64,000 nucleotides of DNA from Gracilaria vermiculophylla. Its lineage: Eukaryota > Rhodophyta > Florideophyceae > Gracilariales > Gracilariaceae. Within the stretch, counting starts at the first letter, position 1. Every line of letters begins with the position of its first letter. A program made the position numbers and the translations under genes. Shown here in pieces: positions 10,842 to 21,711 of the stretch. Below the pieces are notes generated by a model. That model was not told where the DNA came from. It saw only the letters and a program-made list of their open reading frames with translations, and ran no database searches. The stretch covers positions 224,128-288,127 of the forward strand of contig JAHNZQ020003147.1 in NCBI GenBank assembly GCA_019155205.2, written 5' to 3'.

Positions 10842-11100
10842 TCAGAAATAGAATGATACAGTTTGCGAATATATTCTTCCAGAATATTCGACCAAAGCTA
10901 CCTCTATAGCTTCGAATAACTGTTTCTCATTATTAAATTGGCGGTTTTTAACGTACACAGCCCTTACCAACATTTTCCAAACATTTTCGATACTGTTTAA
11001 ATCTGGGCTTTTTGCAGGCCAGTCTGAGGGCCGTTCTATGACTTTGATAACGCAGAAACGGGAAACTGGAAATTCACGAGTAGCCATTACAATGTTTACG
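10842..11100 (-). pseudogene. Tc1/mariner transposase C-terminal fragment
   Basis: The reverse strand encodes DWPAKSPDLNSIENVWKML, the classic end of the DDE/D catalytic core of Tc1-like transposases with the aligned Asp and Glu, then about 45 residues to a stop. The fragment is cut off at 11100, exactly where the left terminal repeat of the DIRS/PAT element begins, so the retroelement inserted into this transposon. Its flank does not match the terminal sequence of the other Tc1 copies here, so it is probably a different subfamily. Confidence 0.8.
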
Positions 11101-11290
11101 TTGGGTATAGACGCCCGTTTATGCATATGAAACATATTCGACTGCATAGCGAGGCCAGCCACGCATGTGGCGTGCGCGACGCGTGCGTGTAATTGATCAT
11201 TGATCTATTCACGCGCTGCCGGCGGTGGTCTTCAAAGGAGAGGCTGAGGCGCCGGCGGTCCGAGTGATCTCCGCCATGCCTCTCTCTCTC
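11101..11290 (+). repeat. Left terminal direct repeat of DIRS/PAT copy A
   Basis: The 190-bp block begins TTGGGTATAGACGCCCG and ends in a CT-rich tract. Near-identical blocks start at 17194 (end of copy B) and 62225 (start of copy C), all on the same strand. Confidence 0.85.
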
Positions 11291-11379
11291 TGAGAGTCCC
11301 CATCACTTGGCGGTAGGCACATTCTTATACCGTCAAACGAGATACACTGCGCAAAGAAAGCGTTTGCAATTTACACAAC

Positions 11380-12066
11380 ATGTCTACTACTCCGGACGTT
11401 ACTGCAAGCCTGACAATTGAAGAAGACCTTCTCGCCAAAGCTAAGGACGTTGCTAGAGGTAAGACGATTGCCGATGCCGGAATCAACTCTGAGTGGATGA
11501 TGACTTATGCACTCATTGCCAGACGATGCCGGGATGATAAAGACTTTGGTCTTTCTCGCTATCCGTATGAACAAGGGCCATCAGTCGGGGCTTTCACTGG
11601 AGGTTTCTTCGAGCATCGGGAGTGGCCACTGCGAAGAAGTATGGAAGCTCACAAAAGTATGAGAGCAGTGTACGAATATGAGGCCGATTATATCAACGCC
11701 GCTGGCTTCTGGATGGCATTTCACCAGGCGGCAATATCGTTACGTCAAGACGCTCTTCAGGACAAGGAGTACAAACAGGCTAAACTATACGATGTCTGGG
11801 CTATAATTCCTGTTAGGTATGGGCTTTGAGAGACAGGACTCAGAGCGGAGTTCTACAAGCTGGTAGCCAGGGATCCTACTTATGCCAAGATGGTGTTACC
11901 TAGTCTCGAGCAGAGAAACGACACACCCGCTGCTGATGATCTTGTTGAGCCTCTTGAGAAGCTCGACACCCATATGACTACTCAACTGATGAAGGCGGTC
12001 GCCACCCTTAGCGCTAGCAATGCAACAAAGAAAGCTGGCAGAGGTGGGGCTGCTGGGGACAATTAG
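11380..12066 (+). pseudogene. ORF1 (gag-like) of DIRS/PAT copy A
   Basis: 228 codons from ATG at 11380 to TAG at 12064, closely matched by copy C (62503-63189), so the length is a family feature. An internal TGA at 11827 breaks this copy. The protein is mostly charged helices with no recognised motif; a Gag role is inferred from its position before the reverse transcriptase. Confidence 0.7.
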
Positions 12067-12074
12067 TCGCCATA

Positions 12075-13892
12075 GTGCGCCGGCGTCGCCCTCTTTGGCG
12101 CGGACCACAAAACCGCATCGAAGAATGGCGCCGTCTGGGCTGCTCGGAGTTCCTCTGCCGGGCAGTTCAATACGGGGTGCTCGAATCTCCGTCATTGCCC
12201 TTCGAGAAAGGGCACGGGGTGGAGCTTGCAGACATATCGCAAACTATGGAGGACAAATCGTTTGCAGCAGCGGACATGGCGGAAGGCTGTGCAAACGGAA
12301 AATATCGGAAAGTATCACAAGACCACGCAATGCGGGCGAAAGAGAATGGATCGGTAATATCTCCCGCCTTTACCGTATGGCAAGACGGTCCCGAAGGGAA
12401 GAAAGGAAGATTCGTTGTCAACCTTTCATTGCAGTCAAAGCATTGGAAGAAAAAATCGGTACAGATGGACTCACTGTCAGAGCTTGCCATGCAGATACAG
12501 CAAGGGGATCATTTCATATCGTTCGACCTGCAGAAAGGCTATCGCCATTTCCGGCTACACCCGAGCATGAGAGACTGTTTCATCTTCCGCTACAACGGAA
12601 GGTACTACCAGTGCGTTGCCTTACCGTTTGGGTGGAAAAGGTCTCCTCTTTGGTTTACACAATTAACCGCTCGATTTGTTCGCTGCTTTCGAGAACGTGG
12701 CTTCAGAACGCTGGCTTACCTCGACGACTTCCTTATCGCGCCCTCCATCTTCGGAGTTGTAGCAGGCAGGAGACAATGCGCCCAAGCAAGAAAGGTAGTC
12801 ATCTCTCTCTTGAGAAAATTCGGCTTGCGGCGAAATCCCTGCAAGGGCTGTTGGTCAGGTTCGACCAGGTTGGAACTTCTCGGCGTGCTCATCGACAGTA
12901 TCGAGATGAAACTTCTTGTGGCACCTCGAAAGCTCGAGAAAGTGCGGAGCGTATCGAATTCTATCCTCAAGGACGCTCGCTTTGGACAAAGATGGGTGAG
13001 CAAAAGAAAGATCGAACACTTCTGTGTGGTTCGTGTTGCGCTCTCGTTGGGTATGCCGTGGGCCAGGTCCTATCCCCGATCACTCTACTGGGACATGTCA
13101 GGAAACAGAGAGCAGGACAAACGAGGTCGAGTTCGCCTGAGCCACCAAAGCGTAAGAGATCTCCGTCGATGGAAGCAACTCAGCTCCCAAGAACTGAGTG
13201 GACGCCCAATGGTTCCCCCTACCCCTTCTGCGGCTTTGCACACAGATGCAGCGGACGTTGTCTACGGAGGAACCTTCAACGTCGAGGACCTCAGTCCGGG
13301 AGTGAACGGGTCTTGGAGAGCGCAAGGAATATGGAGCTGGAGATATTGAGCACAATCCATCAGTTATCGTGAATAAAAAGCAATTCGCATGCTTCTCTCA
13401 GGAAACCTCGGGCGGAAGATTATCAAAGAACATCATCGAAACCTGCTCCTTCACTTCGACAACCAGGCCGTGGTGCATATCACCAATGCGTTTGTTTCGG
13501 CTTCAAGGCCAATGATGAGGGAGCTTCGCAAACTCTACTTATTGCTGGACAGGCTCGGTGTGCGGCTCCGCTCGGAGTGGATTCCTTCGGTAGCGAACAA
13601 GTTTGCAGATGGTCTCTCGCGACGCTTCTACCGAGGAGACTTACAGATCAAGCGGCGGCTAAGGCATTCCGTCGTGGCTGGTATGACAGCACCCCGAGAC
13701 TCGTTTCCATACCGCCCTATAGGAGAACATCCACAGTTTCTGCGCCGTCAAGCATACGCGGAGCTGACGTCCAAGTCGGACAGGGATCAAGTACGCCTTC
13801 TGTGCCCCCTAGTGGACGTAATATCGTCCATAATCCACATGTTGAGAACAACGGCAGCTTCAGCGATGCTCCTGATCCCACACTGGACATGA
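12075..13892 (+). pseudogene. DIRS-type reverse transcriptase/RNase H, copy A
   Basis: The frame holds FDLQKGYRHFRLHP, ALPFGWKRSPLWFT and the active-site box YLDDFL, a DIRS-like arrangement. RNase H follows, with Asp in LHTDAA, HFDNQAVV and FADGLSR. A TGA at 13347-13349 splits RNase H, and the next open part starts at 13389. No ATG opens the frame; it lies just after ORF1 and may be reached by frameshifting or re-initiation. Confidence 0.85.
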
Positions 13893-14726
13893 CAGGAATG
13901 GTGCCAAGCGGCTTTGGGGATGGCGTCTCGCGTCGAAGAGCTACGAGCTCCACCGCACACCACTTGGGCCGGATATCGGAAAATGAACTCGAACTGGAGC
14001 CTCCTACTGCTCGAAATGAACATGTAGGGATGGGTCGATCAGGGCGTCGAATGGCTTCAGCAGACGCCACATTGGCTTGTTTGGGTTCCATACACGCCAC
14101 GAAAGGCATCCTTCCCTCAGCAGAGCTCCTTTCCGACTACGCATGAAGCGGACGCACGGTTGCCAGTCGAAACTCACAATGGCGGGCATGGATCGAATTA
14201 TGCTCAGTGGAAAATCGAACTGTGCTTCTAGTGACAGAGGCGCACATGATTGCGTTTGTCGGATGGTTGGCAGCTGAGCGAGAGGCCGGGAGGCGCAACG
14301 TGAGTAGAACTTCTCTACCGCAGTACTTTAGTGCAGTGCGGCAGATGCAACTTACGCTAACAGGCACGCCGGTCCCAAAATTTCCATTCATAGCGCACGT
14401 TCTTTGCGCATAACAACGCTAGGAAGAGACAAAGTTCCCTCAACCAGACATTCGGTGTGGAGTTCCGGCTGCGGTGATTCAGGCAATTTGGGGACTTGGC
14501 ATGACCGCCACATCTGTCACAACGCTACAAGATAGTGCAATGGTAGTGTTTGCCTATTGCATGAACGGTTTGCGAGACAGCTCAGTCACATCCGTACTCG
14601 CGGAAAACGTCGAATTTACAGACGACGAAATCATAGTTCGATTAACGGTTTTGAAAGGAAAGCCTGCGAGCAGAAGCCAGCTTATGAAGTACAAGCGCGT
14701 GTCCGAGGCCCCTTCACCGTTGGACC
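13577..14726 (+). pseudogene. Tyrosine recombinase, copy A (broken, ends in gap)
   Basis: The frame overlaps the RNase H end in another phase. A TGA at 14144 and further breaks interrupt it. The core-binding part (IAFVGWLAAE ... SLPQYFSAVRQMQL) and the first active-site Arg in MNGLRDSSVTS are visible before the N gap. The remaining catalytic residues are seen only in copy B. Confidence 0.75.
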
Positions 14727-14826
14727 NNNNNNNNNNNNNNNNNNNNNNNNNNNNNNNNNNNNNNNNNNNNNNNNNNNNNNNNNNNNNNNNNNNNNNNNNN
14801 NNNNNNNNNNNNNNNNNNNNNNNNNN
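14727..14826. other. Assembly gap of 100 N
   Basis: Exactly 100 N, so probably a placeholder of unknown true length. The left side is in the recombinase gene of copy A; the right side is in the middle of a reverse transcriptase gene, at the place equivalent to 12779. The gap therefore joins different element positions. Confidence 0.95.
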
Positions 14827-16078
14827 GCGCCCAAGCAAAAAAGGTAGTCATCTCTCTCTTGAGAAAATTCGGCTTGCGGCGAAATCCCTGCAAGGGCTGT
14901 TGGTCAGGTTCGACCAGGTTGGAACATCTCGGCGTGCTCATCGACAGTATCGAGATGAAATTTCTTGTAGCACCTCGAAAGCTCGAGAAAGTGCGGAGCG
15001 TATCGAAGTCTATCCTCAAGGAGGCTCGCTTTGGACGAAGATAGGAGAGAAAAAGAAAGATCGAACACTTCTGTGGGGTTTGCGTTGCGCTCTCGTTGCG
15101 TGTGCCGTGGGCTAGGTTCTATACCCGACCACTCTACTGGGACATGTCAGGAAACAGAGACCAGAAAAAACGAGGTCGAGTTCGCCTGAGCCACCAAAGC
15201 ATAAGAGATCTCCGTCGATGGAAGCAACTCAGCTCCCAAGAACTGAGTGGACGGCCAATGGTTCCCCCTACCCTTTCTGCGGCTTTGCACACGGATGTAG
15301 CGAACGTTGGCTACGGAGGAACCTTCAGCGCTGAGGACCTCAGTCCGGGAGGGAACGGGTTTTGGAGGGCGCAAGGAATATGGAGCTGGAGAGATCGCGC
15401 ACAATCCATCAGTTATTGCTAATTAAAGGCAATTCGCATGCTTCTTTCAGGAAACCTCGGGCGGAAGATTATCAAAGAACATCATCGAAACCTGCTCCTA
15501 CACGTCGACAACCAGGCCGTGGTGCACATCACCAATGCCTTTGTTTCGGCTTCAAGGCCAATGATGAGGGAGATTCGCAAACTCAAGTTATTGCTGGACA
15601 GTCTCCGTGTGCGGCTCCACTCGGAATGGATTCCTTCGGTGGCGAACACGTTTGCCGATGGCCTCTCACGACGCTTCTACCGAGGAGACTTACAGATCAA
15701 GCGGCGGCTAAGGCATTCCGTCGTGGCTGGTATAACAGCACCCCGAAACTCGTTTCCAAACCGCCCTGTAGGACAACATCCGCAGTTTCTGCGCCTTCAA
15801 GCATACGCGGAGCTGGCGTCCAAGTGGGACAGGGATCAAGTACGCCTTCTGTGCCCTCTCGTGGACTTGATATCGTCCACAATCCACAAGTTGAGAACAA
15901 TGGCAGCTCCGGCGAAGCTCCTGATCCCGCACTGGCCACGGCAGGAATGGTGCCAAGTGGATTTGCGGATGGCGTCTCGCGTCAAAGAGCTACGAGCTCC
16001 ACCGCACACCATTTGGGCTGGATATCAGAAAATGAACCCGAATTGGAGCCTCGTACTGCTCGAAATGAACATGTAGCG
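14827..16078 (+). pseudogene. Reverse transcriptase (C-terminal part) and RNase H, copy B
   Basis: Begins after the YLDD box position and continues through the thumb and RNase H (LHVDNQAVVHITNAF, FADGLSRRF). In-frame stops before 15438 and a frame change show it is inactive. Confidence 0.7.
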
Positions 16079-17136
16079 ATGGGTCGATCAGGGTGACGAA
16101 TGGCTTTAGCAGACGCCACATTGGCTGGTTTGGGTTCCATGCAAGTCATGAGAGGCATCCTTTGATCACCAGAGCTCCTGGCCGACTACGAATGGAGCGG
16201 CCGCACGGTTGCCAGTCGAAACTCGCAATGGCGGGCGTAGATCGAATTCTGCACCGTCGAAAATCGGACTGTTCTTCCGGTGACAGAGACGCACATGATT
16301 GCGTTTGTCGGATGGCTGGCAGCTGAGCAAGAGGCCGGGAGGCGCAGCGTGAGTAGCACTTCTCTACCGCAGTACTTTAGTGCAGTGCGGCAGATGCAAC
16401 TTACGCTAACACGCACGCCGGTCCTAAACTTTCCATTCATAGCGCACGTTTTTCGCGCATACCAACGCTGGGAAGAGACAGAGTTCCCTCAACTGGACGT
16501 TCGGTGCGGAGTCCCGGCTGCGGTGATACAGGCAATTTGGGGACTCGGCATGACAGCCACATCTGTCGCAACGCTACGAGATAGCGCAATGGTAGTGTTT
16601 GCCTTTTGCATGAACGGCTTGCGAGACAGCTCATTCACATCAGTACTCGCGGAGAATGTCGAATTCACAGACGACGAGATCGTAGTTCAAGTAACGGTTT
16701 TGAAAGGAAAGCCTGCGAGCAGAAGCCAGCTTGTGAAGTACAAGCGCGTGTCCGAGTTCTCTTCACCGTTGGACCTATGGCGGCGTTCTCGACTGGCCAG
16801 GGGACGGCATCCTTGCTTTTTGGTTTGGACGGTGAGCGCAATTCACTTGCGGAACAGACCACAACGCGGGCGTTGACCAGATGCCTAACTGCTTTGAGCA
16901 TTCGCCCACCTGAGCGCGGTAAGTATACATCGCATTCCCTGCGGATCGGTTCGCATACGGAACAAGTTCTGTTAAGATATCCGTTCGAAATCCGTTTAGC
17001 TCGCTTTAGATGGGGTGTGAACAGTGGATTGGAAATGGCTAGCACGTACTTTGACCGTACAATCGTGTTGTCACCGGCTTCATTCTGGTTTTTCGGTCAC
17101 CTTTTTCACAGGGTGACCGCTGCCACCGTGGAGTAG
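15625..17136 (+). pseudogene. Tyrosine recombinase, copy B, with catalytic residues
   Basis: Overlaps RNase H in another phase. After a TGA near 16094 the frame re-opens with IAFVGWLAAEQEAG and SLPQYFSAVRQMQL, then MNGLRDSS (first Arg), SHSLRIGS (the H-x-x-R pair) and STYFDRT (candidate nucleophile Tyr). These make up the R-H-R-Y set of tyrosine recombinases. A frameshift lies near 16826. Confidence 0.8.
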
Positions 17137-17193
17137 CGGCCGCCGTAGATGCGGACGATGACCAATGCGCGGTCAAAAGTGTTGGGGGTTTCG

Positions 17194-17383
17194 TTGGGTG
17201 TAGACGCCCGTTTATGCATATGAAACATATTCCACTGCATAGCGAGGCCGGCCACGCATGTGGCGTGCGCGACGCGTACGTGTAATTGATCATTGATCTG
17301 TTCACGCGCCGCCGGTGGTGGTCTACAAAGGAGAGGCTAAGGCGCCGGCGGTCCGAGTGATCTCCGCCATGCCTCTCTCTCTC
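17194..17383 (+). repeat. Right terminal direct repeat of DIRS/PAT copy B
   Basis: Same 190-bp block as 11101-11290, same orientation, beginning TTGGGTGTAGACGCCCG. It is followed by (CCCA)n and then unrelated sequence. Confidence 0.85.
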
Positions 17384-17600
17384 CCACCCACCCACCCAAC
17401 AAATCATGCCTCTCTCTTGAGTTTATTTACTTGGCTTACTATCTAGTAGACTACTCTAGAATTCTACTGGAATTTTACGAAAGTGGCCGTTATAGAGGTT
17501 GGGTACCGTAAAAGGAATATGTTTCATGTGCAGTACTGTGGATCTTAAGATGATATTGTATGGTGGCTTTATAGCGCGATATTTCTAAGGAGGGCTTGTA

Positions 17601-19305
17601 CAGAGTGTTTCAAAAACATACGACATGCTGTTAAATCCCAAAAAAACTACCAAATGAATGCTGTTGTGACAAATGCTAGTATAATGAATCTTGTTAATGC
17701 AATTTATGAATGCTATTGCAACTAAATATATTTGAATCGTGAAATCGTGACCATTGCGAAACATACCTCACTGAGTTAAGCTCGTTGTCAATACATGCGG
17801 AGAGCTTAAGAGTACTCCAAGAATAAGCAGCTTCTACCTAAAAGCAGATCCGCCGTGCAAGCAAAGGAAGAGAAATCGCCATGCAATGCGATCAAACAAA
17901 AGTGCACGATGAAGAGGCATAGACCCAAATCGCCAGGCAATAAAAGGAGCCGCTAGATAGAGTACTAGAAAAGATAAAAGGTGATAAGAGAGCGAGGGAG
18001 TTATGACCTCTGCAAGCCATTGTGCTTATTGATTTGCCTGTAGAGTTAATATCGTGTCTACTATTCTTTATTTTTCATCATGTGTTTGAGCAATTCCACA
18101 ACTGTACACCTAGAAAAATAGATTTCAGAAAAAAGTAAAGTCAAAAAACGGTTTCAAAAACATATGATCAGTAATGACAAATCTTTACTACGCGACGCTC
18201 AATTATTTAATTTGCATCGTTTTTGCTGTATAACGCTTATGCAGCGTTTCGGCATCAAATTGATGTACTTTTCCACATCTGAAACTGTTATATATTTTCA
18301 GCAATTGAGTTCAAAAACTGTCTGAAATTGCATTCCATGCGCACAAACCATCCTCGCCAGCATTCTCCAAACGTTTTCGATTGGGTTCAAATCTGGTGAG
18401 CGCGCCGGCCACTCTGAAACAGATACCTAAGACTCCTGTGGCCAGTTTTTGTTTAAAATTGAAATCTGTACAGGCGCATTACCCTGTTGAAAAATGAAAA
18501 TTTTCTTCACGGAAACACACTCTAAATGGTAGCAAATAGTTGTATAGAACTTCTTAATATTTTTCCGCATTCATGCGTGTTTCAATAAATGCAATTTCCG
18601 TGAGACGCTTTTTGGAAATGCCCACGCAGACCATTACCGAGCCTTCACCTAAATGTCTGGTATAAACCTCATTATGTTATTTACGAAGATTGGGCTAGTA
18701 AAATGTTTAGCAATCTGGTCCGTTCAAAATGAACTTTTTTTAATCAGTAAAAATAACATTTTCACATTTTTTTACGCAGCAGGCTTTTCCAGCACACCAG
18801 TCAACTCTCTTTTGCTTGTGAGGGTCTTGAAGAAAGAAATAGTTTTTCATTTTTTTACATTTCAATAAACTTGTGCTGTTTATCTACCTCTACATAGTTT
18901 ATTTAGAAACGTTGTGATTGAGATTTATTCCAATGTTTTGCACGATACTTTTCCTTTGCACAACTCCCTTTTAATTCCTCTTATATCTGCTGGACTAAGC
19001 TTCTTGGGGCGTCCCGGGGACCACTTTATTCCATAAAGAGTCGGAATTTTGAGAAAAGTAGCAATTGAGACCCTGGGACGCTTCAAATGTTTAGCAATAA
19101 CACTGTTGGACTGTTTTTTGGAGTTTACTTTTACGAGTTGATGCTGATTTTGAATGGATATCGGCGGGCCTCGAGCCATTTTGACTACAAAGAAGACGGT
19201 GAACATAACTTTTTGAGACGATTCTACGTAGGTTATGAGCAAAATCTAGCCTACAGTACAGTTTTGGCGCTTTTATAAGGAGTAGTATGTTTTTGAAACG
19301 CCCTG
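17601..19305 (-). mobile_element. Tc1/mariner-like transposon inserted in the gypsy LTR
   Basis: 1705 bp with ends CAGAGTGTTTCAAAAACATA (left) and, on the reverse strand, CAGGGCGTTTCAAAAACATA (right), flanked by TA on both sides. A related inner copy at 60771-62050 is 1280 bp; the difference lies mainly in about 450 bp at 17655-18100, which looks like a further insertion. The transposase gene is on the reverse strand and is broken. Confidence 0.88.
18300..19179 (-). pseudogene. Tc1-like transposase, broken
   Basis: It starts MARGPPIS at 19179, with an N-terminal helix-turn-helix (SVIAKHLKRPRVSIATFLK) and the GRPKKLSPAD linker typical of Tc1. The frame stops at 18925. The catalytic end SPDLNPIENVW is readable on the reverse strand near 18360-18415. 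Stops and frameshifts between them mean no full protein. Confidence 0.8.
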
Positions 19306-19790
19306 TATTTTACTCACTGAGCCACGTGGTTCATAAGTCGGCCCATGTGCGCTACAGTATTTTTGAGGGACTGTAGAAGTTAGATATATTTTAGTTAATT
19401 TGTGGAGGTAATTACTACAGTAGTGATACCTGTCGAGGCGGGCTCCCGCCTTAATACTTAATCTGCAGGTCGAGCTCGAACTCTGTGGAATTAAACCAAG
19501 CACCCTTGAGTCTACATCTATTTTTCCTGTTGGAGACTCTCGTCGAACATCGTTATGTTTCTAAGCCGCCGATCCCCAGGTCGTCTCGTAGCAGTGCCTG
19601 TAGGAGCATGTTCCGCCCAGTAAACTTCCCCCTCCGCTTGGTGTTTGCGAATCCTCTTTCATAATTCCCCCGGCTTGAGATAGCGATTAGCGTAGACCAC
19701 CTTTAGGAACTCGCGTCTTTGAAGTCAATAAAAACTCCTACCGGGCATTGTGCAGTACCACCTCGAAAGGAGAACTGACGGTACCATAAC

Positions 19791-19802
19791 TGTTCTCCCG
19801 AC
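19791..19802 (+). other. Putative primer-binding site of element I
   Basis: TGTTCTCCCGAC starts two bases after the LTR. Element II has TGGTCTCCCGAC at the same place, so this copy has probably lost one G of the required TGG. The matching tRNA is not identified. Confidence 0.5.
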
Positions 19803-20038
19803 CTAGAAGGTCAATTTCCTAAAGGAATCGTAACAGTCACGGCAGAACAGCGTTTCTAGTTTGCAACGATTGTAACCAACCAGTGGAAGTTTTCTTTAAG
19901 GTGATTCGGAAGTGAAAGAAAATCACCCTTGACATACTCCTATATGGACCCCTCAAAATCCCCATTGAAACCCCTTTACAGGACCCTCAAGCAACCGACT
20001 CCATCGGTGGGCGCAGCACGCACAGCACTCCCCAGGAT

Positions 20039-21526
20039 ATGCCCGTCAGACTGGAGGACCCTGAAAGTCTCCTTAGCAATCCTGGCTCCTCTGTAGAGCA
20101 TTTCAGGAATCGCTTTAGAAGAGTGCACAACCGGAGGCAAGCAGAATTCCCCGCGACACCCCTGAAGAAGGCCGACGTGGAGTTTGAAGAGCCTCACACG
20201 GCATCGCAGCCGCCACCTCAGGAGCTACAAGGACGAGAACTTCCGAAGTCTAACTCCGTTCCGGAGTCGCTGATCCCGCACTATACGGATGGGCTCTCAC
20301 GGGACCTGGTCGAAAGAATATCTGCAAGTGTTGAGGCACACTTCCGAGGGAGCCGCAACGTCCTTGTGGCGGAAATCGCAACGGAGAGCGCTCACCGTGC
20401 TCTGGATGTTTTTCTGAATTCGGACCTTTTCCTAGAGGTGATCTCAGATGTCATCCGTGCGCACTTTAGTTCTTCAACTGCGCTGCTGCTCCCCGCAGCG
20501 GCGTTTCAAAGTCAATCTTCCGTACAGAAGAGATTTCCCCTATAAACTCTTAAGGTGCCTTCAGGCAGAGAAGGACAGGATACTCTTCGGGTGGATCGCG
20601 ATAACGAGGGTATCGTCAGTAACGCAGACCACCTCAAGTAAAGACGCCGAAACAAATGGAGGGACAAAAGAAGAAAGCGAGACACCGATTCGGAGAGAAG
20701 CTCAGACTCCGAATCCGTAAACAGCTCCAGCTCGGAAGACAGTATACCTCCCAAGAAGAAACGCGGAAGGGTCAGGAAGGTTGTCCCGCTTAACGACCTC
20801 TTCGCCAAAGTGGAGGATTATCACACCTACAGGTTAAATGATCGCTTTACTCTTAACGACGCGTCGGTCGCTAAGCGACTCACGAAGATCCAGCGCCGCA
20901 TGGATATTCAAATGAAGATGCACTCCCTCTCAAACGGAGACCCCATCTCGGTGTTGAATTTTCTTCCGCGCTTCCGTTCAGCGTGTACTACCAATGGTGG
21001 CCATGAAGGTGCCGCCGTATGGTGCTTTCAGTTCTACCTCACAGGCCAAGCACACTCGCTGGTGCAGTAACGCCTCACGGGGGAGGGCACCATTGTGGAT
21101 TATCCTGGAACGGAGATCTTGACGACGTACCCGGAGGTAGTCAATTTCCTCCTAAAAAGGTACGCCACGGACGAGGTGATAGCCGATGCTGATGCTGAAG
21201 TGACCTCCTACAGGCAAAACACGGGAATGACCGAGACGGAGTTCTCACAGCAATTGTGGACGAAGGCCCTACGGTGTGGGAACGTGTACTCCGAACGGCG
21301 GTTGAAGTCGTTGTTTGTCGAGGGACTCCTTCCTTCGATACGCGCGAGGGTGCGTAATCACCTGGCAACGCACCCAAAGACCACCTATACAGAGCTAGCG
21401 CGTTTCGCGGAATTCTATTGGGATACCCACTGTGCCGCTCGTCGTAGCCAGACTCCACTTCCGGACAGACTGGCGGCCTCAAGGACCCGTCAGGCATCCG
21501 CCCTGACGTTGGATTCGAGCACCTGA
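20039..21526 (+). pseudogene. Gag region of element I
   Basis: Open pieces at 20039-20545, 20810-21070 and 21095-21526 match the broken gag of element II. The best capsid-like block is TEFSQQLWTKALRCG followed by RRLKSLFVEGLLPSIRARV, resembling the retrotransposon Gag family. Stops separate the pieces (for example TAA at 21068). Confidence 0.7.
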
Positions 21527-21711
21527 GAAGGGTCGACGAGCTCACCCTCGTAGGAGAACAAAAGGCCCTTGCCCTCACATGCGCTTCATTTCAGGAAGCG
21601 CAGTCTAGGACGAGGACACCCTCGTCTCCCACTTCGTACGCCTCGGCAGGATCTTACAGGAGTGTCCGATTTCCGAACCCTTGAGGCTACTCACCGCCTT
21701 GCAGGATTTGC

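Larger units (their letters stand above)
11101..14726 (+). mobile_element. DIRS/PAT-type tyrosine-recombinase retrotransposon, copy A (right end lost in gap)
   Basis: It starts with a terminal repeat (11101-11290) that recurs in direct orientation at 17194-17383. Order: small ORF1, a DIRS-type reverse transcriptase/RNase H, then a tyrosine recombinase overlapping in another frame. There are no LTRs and no DDE integrase, which sets it apart from the gypsy elements. Direct rather than inverted terminal repeats point to the PAT/Ngaro/TOC side of the DIRS order. The copy has internal stops and is cut by the N gap within the recombinase gene. Confidence 0.85.
14827..17383 (+). mobile_element. DIRS/PAT-type retrotransposon, copy B (left part lost in gap)
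   Basis: Runs from mid reverse transcriptase to the right-hand copy of the 190-bp terminal repeat. It is very similar to 12779-14726 at a constant offset of about 2047-2048, with scattered substitutions, so it is a separate copy rather than a simple duplicate read. It supplies the recombinase catalytic end and right terminus missing from copy A. Confidence 0.82.
17527..19788 (+). repeat. 5' LTR of element I, interrupted by a Tc1 element
   Basis: 17527-17600 matches the first part of the family LTR (starts TG, contains GTGGATC and the TTATAGCG/GATATTTCTAAGGAGGGC stretch). 19306-19788 resumes with TATTTTACTCACTGAGCCAC exactly where the LTR should continue and runs to ACCATA. The TA at the break is present on both sides of the insert. 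Confidence 0.85.
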
